40,569 nucleotides of DNA from Victivallis vadensis (GTDB taxonomy: Bacteria > Verrucomicrobiota > Lentisphaeria > Victivallales > GWF2-50-93): the NCBI GenBank assembly GCA_945883805.1, contig CAMCYE010000017.1, positions 1-40,569 on the forward strand, read 5' to 3'. The number at the start of each line of letters is the position of its first letter. The first letter of the stretch is position 1. Of the stretch, positions 18,699 through 26,538 are shown piece after piece. The notes beneath the pieces were generated by a model. That model saw only the letters and a list, made by a program, of their open reading frames with translations, did not search any database and was not told the DNA's origin. The translations under genes and the position numbers were made by a program.

Positions 18699-19508
18699 AT
18701 GCAGGATAAACAGAAAAAAATCACAGTCCGATATTTCCGGCAGAAAAAGGAAAACTCTGAAAAAATACTGGCTTTGACAGCCTACGACGCCCCGACTGCG
18801 AAGTTCGCAGAGGAATGCGGCATCGAACTCATCCTCGTCGGCGACTCCCTCGGAATGGCGCTCCTGGGCTATAAGAGCACCATCCCCGTCACCATCGAAC
18901 AGTCGCTCCACCACTGCGCGGCAGTCGCCCGCGGTGCGAAGTTCGCATTTATCGTGGGGGACATGCCTTTCATGACCTATCACCCGAGTGCGAAAACCGC
19001 CATGGTCAACGCCGCCCGCTACATACAGGAGGCCGGAGTGGACGGGGTCAAACTCGAAGGCGGGAAATCAATAGCGGGAACTGTCGGAAAGCTCGTCAAG
19101 GCGGGTGTTCCCGTAATGGGACACATCGGACTTCTCCCCCAAAGTGTCCTCACCCAGGGAGGATACAGGATCGCAGGAAAAACAAAAGATGACGAACAGC
19201 GTCTTGTTGCCGACGCAAAAGCACTGGAAGACGCCGGCGCGTTCTGCGTTGTCCTTGAATGTATCCCCGCAGAACTGAGTGCGCGCATAACTGAATCATT
19301 GAAAATCCCCACAATCGGAATCGGCGCAGGCCCGAAATGCGACGGACAGGTGCAGGTTGTGAACGACATTCTCGGGCTATTCACCGATTTCATCCCGAAA
19401 CATACAAAACGCTATGCCAATCTCAGCGAGGAAATCAAAAAGGCTTTCACAGCTTACGCCAATGAAGTGAGATCCGGCAAATTCCCGGGCGGAGAGAATT
19501 CATTCTAA
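18699..19508 (+). CDS. panB: 3-methyl-2-oxobutanoate hydroxymethyltransferase
   Basis: A 269-residue enzyme that catalyses the first committed step of pantothenate synthesis: ketoisovalerate plus methylene-tetrahydrofolate to ketopantoate. It is a typical TIM barrel with metal-binding D49 (VGDSLGM) and the second metal aspartate in VGDMPFMTY. It also carries VKLEGG, MGHIGLLPQS, the catalytic Glu in VLECIP, and IGIGAGPKCDGQV. All active-site positions are intact and the length is standard. panC and panD are not adjacent. No clear ribosome site precedes the ATG. Confidence 0.97.
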   Translation: MQDKQKKITVRYFRQKKENSEKILALTAYDAPTAKFAEECGIELILVGDSLGMALLGYKSTIPVTIEQSLHHCAAVARGAKFAFIVGDMPFMTYHPSAKTAMVNAARYIQEAGVDGVKLEGGKSIAGTVGKLVKAGVPVMGHIGLLPQSVLTQGGYRIAGKTKDDEQRLVADAKALEDAGAFCVVLECIPAELSARITESLKIPTIGIGAGPKCDGQVQVVNDILGLFTDFIPKHTKRYANLSEEIKKAFTAYANEVRSGKFPGGENSF

Positions 19509-19819
19509 AGGGAACCTCTAAAAAGGGATTTGCCCGCATACAAGGAAAAAAGACACAACTAAAGTTGCCACGTGAGTCACGTTCCACGTGCCAACATGGT
19601 CACATGATGAACTCCAACTAATCCGCTTGGTCGTCAGTCTTCAGTCGCTAGTCGTCAGTCGTTGGTCTTCTGTTGTCAGAATCTTTTTAAACACTCCGAT
19701 TCGGTGTGATTTCTAAAGATTTGCTTCATTCGTAATTTCTAATTATTTCAAACGCTCCGATTCATTCCTCCCAATACTTCGTCATTCGACTGTTCGTCTG
19801 TTCGATATTGGATATTCCT
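19509..19819. repeat. Repeat-rich gap with 7-bp array
   Basis: No gene is seen. Between 19632 and 19680 lie seven 7-bp units of CGTCAGT/CGTTGGT type. A palindromic stretch (CCACGTGAGTCACGTTCCACGTG, with CACGTG twice) lies near 19569-19592, and a reverse copy of the TTAGTTGGAGTTCA tag at 19608-19623. Confidence 0.6.
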
Positions 19820-20725
19820 TCAGTCCCTCGCCGGAGTCCAAGTATCATCGGGATTGAACTGAGTCATGGACGAGATGATTTTAGCGGTATCCGCCCCCAT
19901 ATCCTTTTCAAAGACGACGCCGTTTTTTGAGACCATGAAAGTCTTGACCCCTGAAACACCGTATTCTGCGGGATATGCGGCAATTGCGAAGCCGTTGCTC
20001 ATTTTCCCGTTGGAAGCATAAGATTTCGTGCCTCCGGGCGCATCAGCCCCCTGCGAAACCAGAATCATGTAATAATACCCGTGATAAGGACGAGCCTTCC
20101 CGGCTGGAGCTTCACGTGAGGCCAGGGCGATTCTCGCGCCTGTGGGACTTTTGATCTTGCCCCCGGGTTCATCCCAGTACAGCCCGTCGAACTTGCCTTT
20201 CTCGCTGATAAATTTCATTGCATATTCCTTTGCACCGGCAGCAGCCTTGATACGTGCAAAATCCTCCTGCGCGGCGACAATCGCCCTGCACACCTTTATC
20301 GAATTCAGCTCATTCCTGCCGATTCTGCGGTTGGCCATTTCGTCAAGGCCGGCTGCAGTATGGAAAAACCATTTACCGTCACAGTTGACAATCGGAACCG
20401 GAAACGGCCATTTATCATTGCCGACCTCTATTCCCACCACATCCCCTTTCACGACCGCTGTTTTCTCTTCAGCTTTTTTGATAAACCAAAGTCGGGAATC
20501 ATTGTCATACTTCTCATCGCCTGAAAAAACAATATCCTTGCCCTGAGGCCCGAAAATTTCCATGAGCCGGGCGGTGTCATTCCGCTTAATCGCATCAGTC
20601 AGTGAAGCCGACGCCGCTTCGGGTGTGGAGAAAACAGCCTGTCCGGTATCAGGCTTTATACAACTGCATCCTGAAATAAAAAATAAAAAGACCATCGCCA
20701 TCAAATGATATTTTATTCCGTTCAT
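19820..20725 (-). CDS. DUF2950 lipoprotein
   Basis: A 301-residue predicted lipoprotein. The signal peptide ends in the lipobox ISGC at about residues 16-19, so the mature protein is lipid-anchored and periplasmic. The body matches DUF2950: QAVFSTPEAASASLTDAIKRND near the start, then GRNELNSIKVCRAIVAAQEDFA, and a C-terminal block with HGYYYMILVSQGADAPGG and the KDMG/DTWTP end. The biochemical role is unknown; family members are very often encoded beside DUF3300 proteins, and one follows upstream here at 21230. The start at 20725 is chosen because AGGAGG lies nine bases upstream; an ATG three codons earlier would abut it directly. Confidence 0.88.
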   Translation of the reverse strand: MNGIKYHLMAMVFLFFISGCSCIKPDTGQAVFSTPEAASASLTDAIKRNDTARLMEIFGPQGKDIVFSGDEKYDNDSRLWFIKKAEEKTAVVKGDVVGIEVGNDKWPFPVPIVNCDGKWFFHTAAGLDEMANRRIGRNELNSIKVCRAIVAAQEDFARIKAAAGAKEYAMKFISEKGKFDGLYWDEPGGKIKSPTGARIALASREAPAGKARPYHGYYYMILVSQGADAPGGTKSYASNGKMSNGFAIAAYPAEYGVSGVKTFMVSKNGVVFEKDMGADTAKIISSMTQFNPDDTWTPARD

Positions 20726-20796
20726 TTTCGTCATCCTCCTGCTAATTTCAATTTATCAATGTCTTTCTTAGCCTGTGCTTAATAAATCTGAACACC

Positions 20797-21214
20797 CAAT
20801 ATCCAATCCGCCACGGCGGAAATTTCCAACACGCCACGGCGGAAATGTCCAATATCCATTTTCTGGAATTCAATTACGACGGCGAAAGCCGTCCAGGGAG
20901 TGCGCAGACGAAGTCTGCGCTCTAGCGGTGACTCTGCGTGTCCGGCATAGCCTTGGCGACGACGGGTCACCGCACTCCGGGGAATGCTTCCGCATTCGTA
21001 ACAAGCCTATAAAAAAAAACAAACTCCAGATCTCCTTCTCACGTCTTCACTCTAAAATTCGTTTCCTACCTCCTAAATTCCACATTCTAATTTCCGCACT
21101 TCTTCTTCCCCTATTTTCTAAATTCTACTTTCTAAATTTAATTTCCGCAATTCCCCTCGCCTTCCCTTCATCGGTTGGATATTTCCGCCATGGCGGATTC
21201 GATATTGGATATTC
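20797..21214. repeat. MITE-like element with inverted ends, copy 1
   Basis: A roughly 420-bp non-coding element. Its left end (CAATATCCAATCCGCCACGG, from 20797) is the near inverse of its right end (CCATGGCGGATTCGATATTGG, to about 21214). Within it, 20844-21010 is nearly identical to 24066-24202, except for about 30 extra bases (TCCGGCATAGCC...) in this copy. The interior contains a hairpin-prone CGCAGACGAAGTCTGCG. It lies between the DUF2950 and DUF3300 genes, which are usually adjacent. Confidence 0.8.
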
Positions 21215-21229
21215 TTCTGATTTAACCCC

Positions 21230-22414
21230 CTACCTTCTTCCTCCCCCGCCATGTCCGCCTCCGCCGTGGTAACCTCCACCGTGATAGCTGCCGCCGCCAG
21301 AAATTGAACGGCTCTGGTATCCGCGATCGCTATAGGCGTTTTCCAGTCCGGCATCCCTGGCTCCGCTGAAGGCCTGGCCGGAGTTTTCATGCGAGAAATT
21401 ATTGGCAAAGCCGCCCTCGCCCCGTTCCGCGTCACGAAGACTGCTTAAAGCTTCATCTGTCCTTGCGGTTTCCGTCCCCCTGGAAGTTTCATTCAGCGCC
21501 TGTCTCAGTTCCCTTGAAGCAGCGTTATCTTCGCCCCTGAAGTTCTGAGGAGTTCTGTTTTCAGTTTCAAGCTGCCTGGCGATCTGTTGCGTGTTCTGGG
21601 TCAGAGGTCTTGTATTTGCCGAATCATGCCTCCACTGATTGTTCGGATCGTACACAACGTTTGGATTACGCCTGTTAGGGTTAAAGGGGATTCCATGATT
21701 GTTGTAGTAATTGTTGTTATATCCGATCCAGCCGCGGTTTCCCCAAGCGCAGTAGTATCCGAGCGCCCAGCCTCCACCATAGCATCCCCACGGCCATGCC
21801 GGCGCAGCTATTACTTCAGGATAATACCCGTTGCTGTTATCGCTTGTCCAAGATGAACCGTATGCGGTTGACGGCTGATAATTCTGAACATAAACGGTGT
21901 CTGGATTTGCACTCTGTATCTGTATCGAGCCATCATCCGCCGCAGTGACATTCTGATTTGAATCAGTTTGCAAAGTACCGACGGTCTGAGCTTTGGCCCT
22001 CATTGCCTGAATAGTGTCCATGACATCCTTCTGCTGGGACAGGAAGGCGTCGCCCAGATCCTTGGTCCAGTCCAAGTTGTCATTCATCTTCGTCAGAAGC
22101 TCCGGAAAGAACACGAGGCCCTTGACGCTGGAATCCCAGGTTTTATTCTTGACTTCATTTTTAAAATCATCCTGCGACAGATCGGGATTATGCTTCACCC
22201 ATCTTGCGGCTTCGACAATGTCAACCGGATATGTTGACGCAGCCAGCACCTGGGCGAGTAGCGAATCGGGATAAAGCGCAATAGGCGCAACAAGCTGCTC
22301 AAGCTGCGCACTGCCGTACTTCTTCTGCGCGGGCACACCGGCGTCCGGCTGGTCTTGAGCTCCCAGGAAAAATGGAACTGCGGCAAACAGAAGCGATAAC
22401 ACAAAGATTCTCAT
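21230..22414 (-). CDS. DUF3300 exported protein with Gly/His-rich tail
   Basis: A 394-residue secreted protein. The signal peptide (residues 1-19, cut after LGAQ or nearby) is followed by the DUF3300 core (about 35-190). The core carries the hallmark LVAPIALYPDSLLAQVLAASTYP and AARWVKHNPDLS, then DTVYVQNYQP. The middle is Trp/Tyr/Asn-rich (about 200-260), and the C terminus ends in Ser/Gly/His repeats (GGGSYHGGGYHGGGGHGGGG), possibly metal-binding. The role is unknown; the family is linked to DUF2950 by gene neighbourhood, as here, although a repeat element of about 420 bp now separates the two. The ATG at 22414 follows an AAGGGGTGG ribosome site. Confidence 0.9.
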   Translation of the reverse strand: MRIFVLSLLFAAVPFFLGAQDQPDAGVPAQKKYGSAQLEQLVAPIALYPDSLLAQVLAASTYPVDIVEAARWVKHNPDLSQDDFKNEVKNKTWDSSVKGLVFFPELLTKMNDNLDWTKDLGDAFLSQQKDVMDTIQAMRAKAQTVGTLQTDSNQNVTAADDGSIQIQSANPDTVYVQNYQPSTAYGSSWTSDNSNGYYPEVIAAPAWPWGCYGGGWALGYYCAWGNRGWIGYNNNYYNNHGIPFNPNRRNPNVVYDPNNQWRHDSANTRPLTQNTQQIARQLETENRTPQNFRGEDNAASRELRQALNETSRGTETARTDEALSSLRDAERGEGGFANNFSHENSGQAFSGARDAGLENAYSDRGYQSRSISGGGSYHGGGYHGGGGHGGGGRR

Positions 22415-22455
22415 ATTCCACCCCTTTAAATTAGGCGGCCAAGGGCCGCAACTTT

Positions 22456-22557
22456 AAGTAACACAGGCTTTAGCCTGTAGTTAAATTAATCTGGAAAGAC
22501 AAGGAAAAATGCAGGCTAAAGCCCGCATTACTCAGATAACTTTAAAATTCCTCAACG
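22456..22557 (+). repeat. 102-bp palindromic repeat, copy 1
   Basis: It starts AAGTAACACAGGCTTTAGCC and ends in the 20-base tag. It contains CAGGCTTTAGCCTG and, 30 bases on, GCAGGCTAAAGCCC, which can pair with it. It is about 85 percent identical by eye to 28155-28258. A third, partial relative (AAGGCCCGCATTACTATATT plus the tag) is at 23911-23952. Confidence 0.8.
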
Positions 22558-22611
22558 TTAAATCAGGAGGCCTAAGGCCGCAACCCGGAATATCCAATGT
22601 CACAAAAATCA

Positions 22612-23550
22612 TCACTTGTTACAATAGTCGTCCAACTTCCTGGGGTCAAACTCTTTCTGGATTTTTCTAGAGGGAATGGAAAGGTTCGCCTCCGCCTTGG
22701 GAATTATTTCCCCAGCTGTAATCTCAGGCTGACGAGTTCCTTCGTATTGACTTCTGGCCTCGACTATTTCCAGGATGGCTGGCTCGATTATGTTCTGTAT
22801 GGCGGCGCAGTCGACAGTCCCGTCGGCACGGAAGAGCTGATCCCTGCTGAGAACCAGAGGTTTTTCGATTCTGTCCATGAACAGCATTGCCTTGAGATAG
22901 TCCTTGAAGGATTTCTCCTGCAGATTGAAGATGATTTTCCCGCGTACTCCGCCAGTGTTTTCAACCTGATGGAGTGAAAAGGCGATATAATCAAATTCCC
23001 TCTTCATTTCCTCGGAAGGCAGCATGCGGAAATATGTGGACCGCGAATCATTCCATTTCCAAGAATTATCCTTCTCGCGCATCTGAAAAACTTCGACGCA
23101 CGCGGCGGCTATGGCTTTGAACTCTGCGGCTCCAGTCACCTTGAGGTTCAGCGTACTGCGTGGATCGATTGCGTCGGAGATATCGAGGCTGACTTTCAAC
23201 CTCCATCCGGTGGTTGATGTTGAAAGTCTGGAATTTCCAGGCAATTTAAGACTGAACGGATATGAAGACCTGTCTCCCGGCAATATGGAGAGGTTCTTTC
23301 CGAGAACCTGTTTTTCACGGGTCCTGTAAACTGTCACCCTGCTCCTGTTCTTGCCGCTCCCGCGGGATTCCGTCCAAAACTCTTCCAGTTCAATGCACAT
23401 TGAATTACAGGTCTGATCGAGTCCCCCGCCCTCAAGATGGACTGCTCCGTCCACAAGCGAACCCTGCGGATGAAACGGACTGTCCGTCTCTATCACCAAT
23501 CTGCAGCCGCCTATGTTGAAAGCGCGCCTCACCGCATCCAGAAGCCCCAT
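22612..23550 (-). CDS. Spo0M-like (arrestin-fold) protein
   Basis: A 312-residue cytoplasmic protein resembling sporulation-control protein Spo0M (PF07070). It has an N-terminal beta-sandwich with the family pattern of a P-x-G-x-V-x-G-x-V-x-x-x-GG motif (HPQGSLVDGAVHLEGGG, about 27-43), then a second sandwich (about 130-215) with a FDYIAFSLHQVENTGGVRGKI segment. The last 70 residues are a charged tail. Family members in non-sporulating bacteria are of unknown function; arrestin-like scaffolding is proposed from structure. GGGGGG precedes the ATG at 23550. The gene lies between two MITE-like elements together with DUF3300. Confidence 0.75.
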   Translation of the reverse strand: MGLLDAVRRAFNIGGCRLVIETDSPFHPQGSLVDGAVHLEGGGLDQTCNSMCIELEEFWTESRGSGKNRSRVTVYRTREKQVLGKNLSILPGDRSSYPFSLKLPGNSRLSTSTTGWRLKVSLDISDAIDPRSTLNLKVTGAAEFKAIAAACVEVFQMREKDNSWKWNDSRSTYFRMLPSEEMKREFDYIAFSLHQVENTGGVRGKIIFNLQEKSFKDYLKAMLFMDRIEKPLVLSRDQLFRADGTVDCAAIQNIIEPAILEIVEARSQYEGTRQPEITAGEIIPKAEANLSIPSRKIQKEFDPRKLDDYCNK

Positions 23551-23579
23551 GTTATACCCCCCGATATTTTAAATGAAGT

Positions 23580-23743
23580 AGTTTCAAAACTGCCGAATTT
23601 AAGGTAGGGACGGCTCTCCGACCTGTCCGCCGTAGTCCGCCGCGGCGAACGAAGGGGGAGCCGTCCGTTTTGAGGCGGCGCGTTGCGGACTTCGGCGAGC
23701 TCAGTCGACCCGAGAACGCGCCCTACCTTCGGCATTTTAAAAT
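23580..23743. repeat. Palindromic element with TTTCAAAACTGCCGA edge
   Basis: The left arm (TTTCAAAACTGCCGAATTTAAGGTAGGG, 23582-23609) is mirrored by CCCTACCTTCGGCATTTTAAAA at 23721-23742. Internal arms GACGGCTC.. and ..GAGCCGTCC also pair. It is related by its outer edge to the element at 1744-1847. Confidence 0.65.
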
Positions 23744-24043
23744 TGTCCAGAATCCAATGATCAGCGACCCACTGCGGTGGCCGCAGGTTTATCAACAAGA
23801 AACTGTTAAAGGCACACACTAAAGTGTGGACTCCAAATTTTGGAGTTCAGCCTTTAGGCTGTTCTTTAGACACGCTAAAGTTTACCCGCCACAGGAGCGC
23901 CATAGGCGACCAAGGCCCGCATTACTATATTCAACTTTGAAATTCCTATACCTTTAGCGGCATTCTAACCGATGACTGACTACTGACGAAAAACGGTTCG
24001 TTTTCATTTTGAGTGGGTAAACACGCAAAATATGAAAATAATT
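23744..24043. other. Gap with palindromes and a dispersed tag
   Basis: No gene is seen. Short palindromes (CACACTAAAGTGTG near 23815; CTCCAAATTTTGGAG near 23830) and CAGCCTTTAGGCTG are followed by a TTTACCCGCC...GGCGACCAAGG element and the 20-base tag at 23932-23952. Confidence 0.5.
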
Positions 24044-24400
24044 GAATATCCAATATCCAACACGGAATGTCCAATATCCATTTTCTGGAATTCAATTACG
24101 ACGGCGAAAGTCGTCCAAGGAGTGCGCAGACGAAGTCTGCGCTCTAGCGGTGACTCTGTCACCGCACTCCGGGGAATGCTTCCGCATTCGTAACAAGCCT
24201 ATGAAAAGCTCACAGCCAATCAGCTCATAAGTCATAGGCAACAGGGAATAAACTCTAGAAATCCCACTCTGAGACTTCCCTCGTTTTCTACTTTCTAAAT
24301 TCTACTTTCTAACTCACGCACTCACACACTTTAGAACTTTAGAACTTCCCCTCGCCTTCCCTTCATCGGTTGGATATTCCGTGTTGGATATTGGATATTC
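24044..24400. repeat. MITE-like element with 23-bp perfect inverted ends, copy 2
   Basis: The 23-base left end (GAATATCCAATATCCAACAC plus GGA, 24044-24066) is the exact reverse complement of the right end (24378-24400). Extending inwards, about 32 bases match with one difference. The 24066-24202 part is shared with copy 1 (20844-21010), and the right part (CCTTCATCGGTTGGATATT) also recurs at the end of a third, truncated copy at about 30490-30628. No transposase is encoded. Confidence 0.88.
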
Positions 24401-24439
24401 AGTCTTTCTACCCACTCGATCTGAGAAGGAGCCCGAAAA

Positions 24440-24474
24440 ACTAGCGACCGACGACCAGCGACTGGCGACCGCTC
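24440..24474 (-). repeat. 7-bp repeat array
   Basis: Five 7-bp units read ACTAGCG, ACCGACG, ACCAGCG, ACTGGCG, ACCGCTC. On the minus strand they are the same family as CGTCAGT/CGTTGGT at 19632 and 37729. The array abuts the 3' end of fucI. Confidence 0.65.
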
Positions 24475-24475
24475 T

Positions 24476-26335
24476 TTACGCGTACAAAGGGCCTAATTTT
24501 TCACAGACTCTGAAATCATCACCGCCGAAACGATCCCATATTGTAGGACGGAATATCTCGCAACAGCAGACATTGTGCATGTCGACCGGGATGCGGAGCA
24601 TGGCATTGATGGTGATCATGTCCGCACCGATCAGGCCGAACGAGTTGCCGTCGTGGTTGGGGCCGATCTTCGACATGTACTCGAACGAGCTCATGTCTCT
24701 GGGCACCCAATAGGTCTCAGGCCATGTGCTGTTGGTGACATTGTTCACGTGGTCCGCCACTTTAACCGGCAATTCAACGGTCTTGCCTTCGACAACCGAG
24801 CACGTGAGAAGTTCACCGACCATGTTGTAGCGGTATGCCGTCATCGGAATTCCGCCCGGAGTACGGTAATGGCTTGATAGTCCGTCTCCTAGGAAGTATT
24901 CGAGGATTGCCCCACAGTAGGTCGTTCCGTCAATTGCCCCGTCCATAAGTTTTTTCTGGAGGGACTTGCTTTTGCGAAGAGCGGCGGAAACTTCCTGGAT
25001 TGAAACTTCCCTGTCTTTGGTCACAAGTGAAATTACGTCAATCGCATAATCAAGTGCGCCTGCACCGGAATTCCGTTTGTCGATGAGCCCGTCGGGAACT
25101 ATTTTGGAAACATCAACACCGGTTGCCTTCCTGATGCTTTCGGCCGTCCAGTTGGTCCTGATGTCGGCGAACAGCTGTGGCATTCCGGAAAGAAGGTTCG
25201 CTACCAGCATCCCGATTCCGTTCTTGCAGTCATTTTCCGTAGCGACAATATAGGGGGCGCGGAAACCGTTCCAGTCAAACGAACTGTTGAGGATGGATTC
25301 GGCAAGGTCAAAATTAGGATAGAGGTCTGTCCAGGCGCGCTGTCCCTGGGTTCCTGCGAATATCGCATTATATCCCTGGGAATGTTCGACATCGGCCCTG
25401 TACCCGTATTTTTTCGCCGCCGCCTTGTCCGCGAGAACGGGATTTCCGATCATCATGTCCCTGACAATCATCGCCATGAGGATTGATTCCTTAAGGAGAT
25501 TATCATCAGTATATGGTTTCACGCCGGCATTGAATGCGATCTTGAAATTCTTCTTGAAATATTTAAAAGCCTTTTCCAGCTCTTCATGATCGTAAAGGCC
25601 CTTGTCGATTCTGCCGCGCAGAGCGACCATGTCAACAGAGACGGATCCCATTCCGAGATAGTCGAGAAGGGTGTTGCGGCGGACATCGGATCCGATGATC
25701 CCCATCGAGACGCTACCGACTGAAAGATAGTTTTTCCCGCGCATTTCAGCGACGGCGGCCGCGCATCTCGCAAAACGGAGGATCCTTTCAACCACATACG
25801 GAGCCATGTCCCCCTCCTCGATTTCGAGATCAGGATTGTAGATGGAGAATATGGGGCGTTTCTTTTCATCCATTGCGGCACAGAACGCCTTGAGCCAGAC
25901 GGCACCGGGGCGGTCTGTCTGATTCAGACCGTAGGCCGCCTGTTGCCATTCCGAACTGCCGATTCCCTGGCAGGCTGACATCAGTTCATCGCTGTACGCC
26001 CATGAACGGCTCACCCATATATTCGCACTGACACCTTCCTTAGTATAGTACTCCTGAGCGCGTGCGCCGCTTCTTGCGCCGTATACTATTTCAGGGGCGA
26101 CAACAATCCTGACAGGAGTGCCGTCCGGGAGAAAAACATTTTCAGATATGAGGTCATATACTCTTTCAACCATCTTCCATGTGCCTTCAAGATTTGATTC
26201 GTAGGCTCCGAATCTGCCGTCAGCGACCGGTGTTATGGCGATTGTAGGCACATGTCCGAAAATCTTCCTTTCGGTATGCTGAAAATGCCTCTGGCGTCCC
26301 ATCAGTTTCTCGAAGTCCGGTCTTGTTGCACTCAT
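24476..26335 (-). CDS. fucI: L-fucose isomerase
   Basis: A 619-residue enzyme of the L-fucose/D-arabinose isomerase family, converting L-fucose to L-fuculose in the cytoplasm, usually as a hexamer with Mn2+. It has the conserved substrate/metal region ENDCKNGIGMLVANLLSG followed by LFADIRTNW (metal Glu and Asp). The C-terminal block PNHDGNSFGLIGADMITINA carries the active-site histidine. An RPTIWDRFGGDDFR motif is also present. It is slightly longer than the E. coli enzyme (591). The ATG at 26335 follows AAGGAGG. No fuculokinase, aldolase or fucose transporter gene is adjacent. Use on other deoxy- or aldopentoses (D-arabinose) is possible. Confidence 0.93.
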   Translation of the reverse strand: MSATRPDFEKLMGRQRHFQHTERKIFGHVPTIAITPVADGRFGAYESNLEGTWKMVERVYDLISENVFLPDGTPVRIVVAPEIVYGARSGARAQEYYTKEGVSANIWVSRSWAYSDELMSACQGIGSSEWQQAAYGLNQTDRPGAVWLKAFCAAMDEKKRPIFSIYNPDLEIEEGDMAPYVVERILRFARCAAAVAEMRGKNYLSVGSVSMGIIGSDVRRNTLLDYLGMGSVSVDMVALRGRIDKGLYDHEELEKAFKYFKKNFKIAFNAGVKPYTDDNLLKESILMAMIVRDMMIGNPVLADKAAAKKYGYRADVEHSQGYNAIFAGTQGQRAWTDLYPNFDLAESILNSSFDWNGFRAPYIVATENDCKNGIGMLVANLLSGMPQLFADIRTNWTAESIRKATGVDVSKIVPDGLIDKRNSGAGALDYAIDVISLVTKDREVSIQEVSAALRKSKSLQKKLMDGAIDGTTYCGAILEYFLGDGLSSHYRTPGGIPMTAYRYNMVGELLTCSVVEGKTVELPVKVADHVNNVTNSTWPETYWVPRDMSSFEYMSKIGPNHDGNSFGLIGADMITINAMLRIPVDMHNVCCCEIFRPTIWDRFGGDDFRVCEKLGPLYA

Positions 26336-26423
26336 TTATATGAACCCTCCTTGTTTTTTGTATTTTTTAAATTATTATGAAAAAGCCTTTTTTAAAGCAA
26401 AACCGTGTATATTTTAACACAAA

Positions 26424-26514
26424 TAAAGAATCTCCTGGCATCCATCCCATCCACGCCGTTAGCTAGAGTATATTACAGACGGACGCCTCTTTAGGGCGAG
26501 CCGGAGATTCTTTA
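26424..26514 (+). promoter_or_regulatory. Inverted repeat in the trpE leader region
   Basis: TAAAGAATCTCC (26424-26435) is exactly complementary to GGAGATTCTTTA (26503-26514), enclosing 67 bases with an inner small hairpin CGCC-TCTTTAG-GGCG near 26484-26499. It lies 25-115 bases before trpE and could be a leader-RNA switch or an operator-like loop. No Trp-rich leader peptide or T-box was seen. Function is inference. Confidence 0.35.
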
Positions 26515-26538
26515 TAATGAGAAGAAACATGGAGGACA

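Noticed and set aside
19632..19680. Possible CRISPR array
   Set aside because: The units are 7 bp with no spacers; it is a minisatellite. No cas gene is present.
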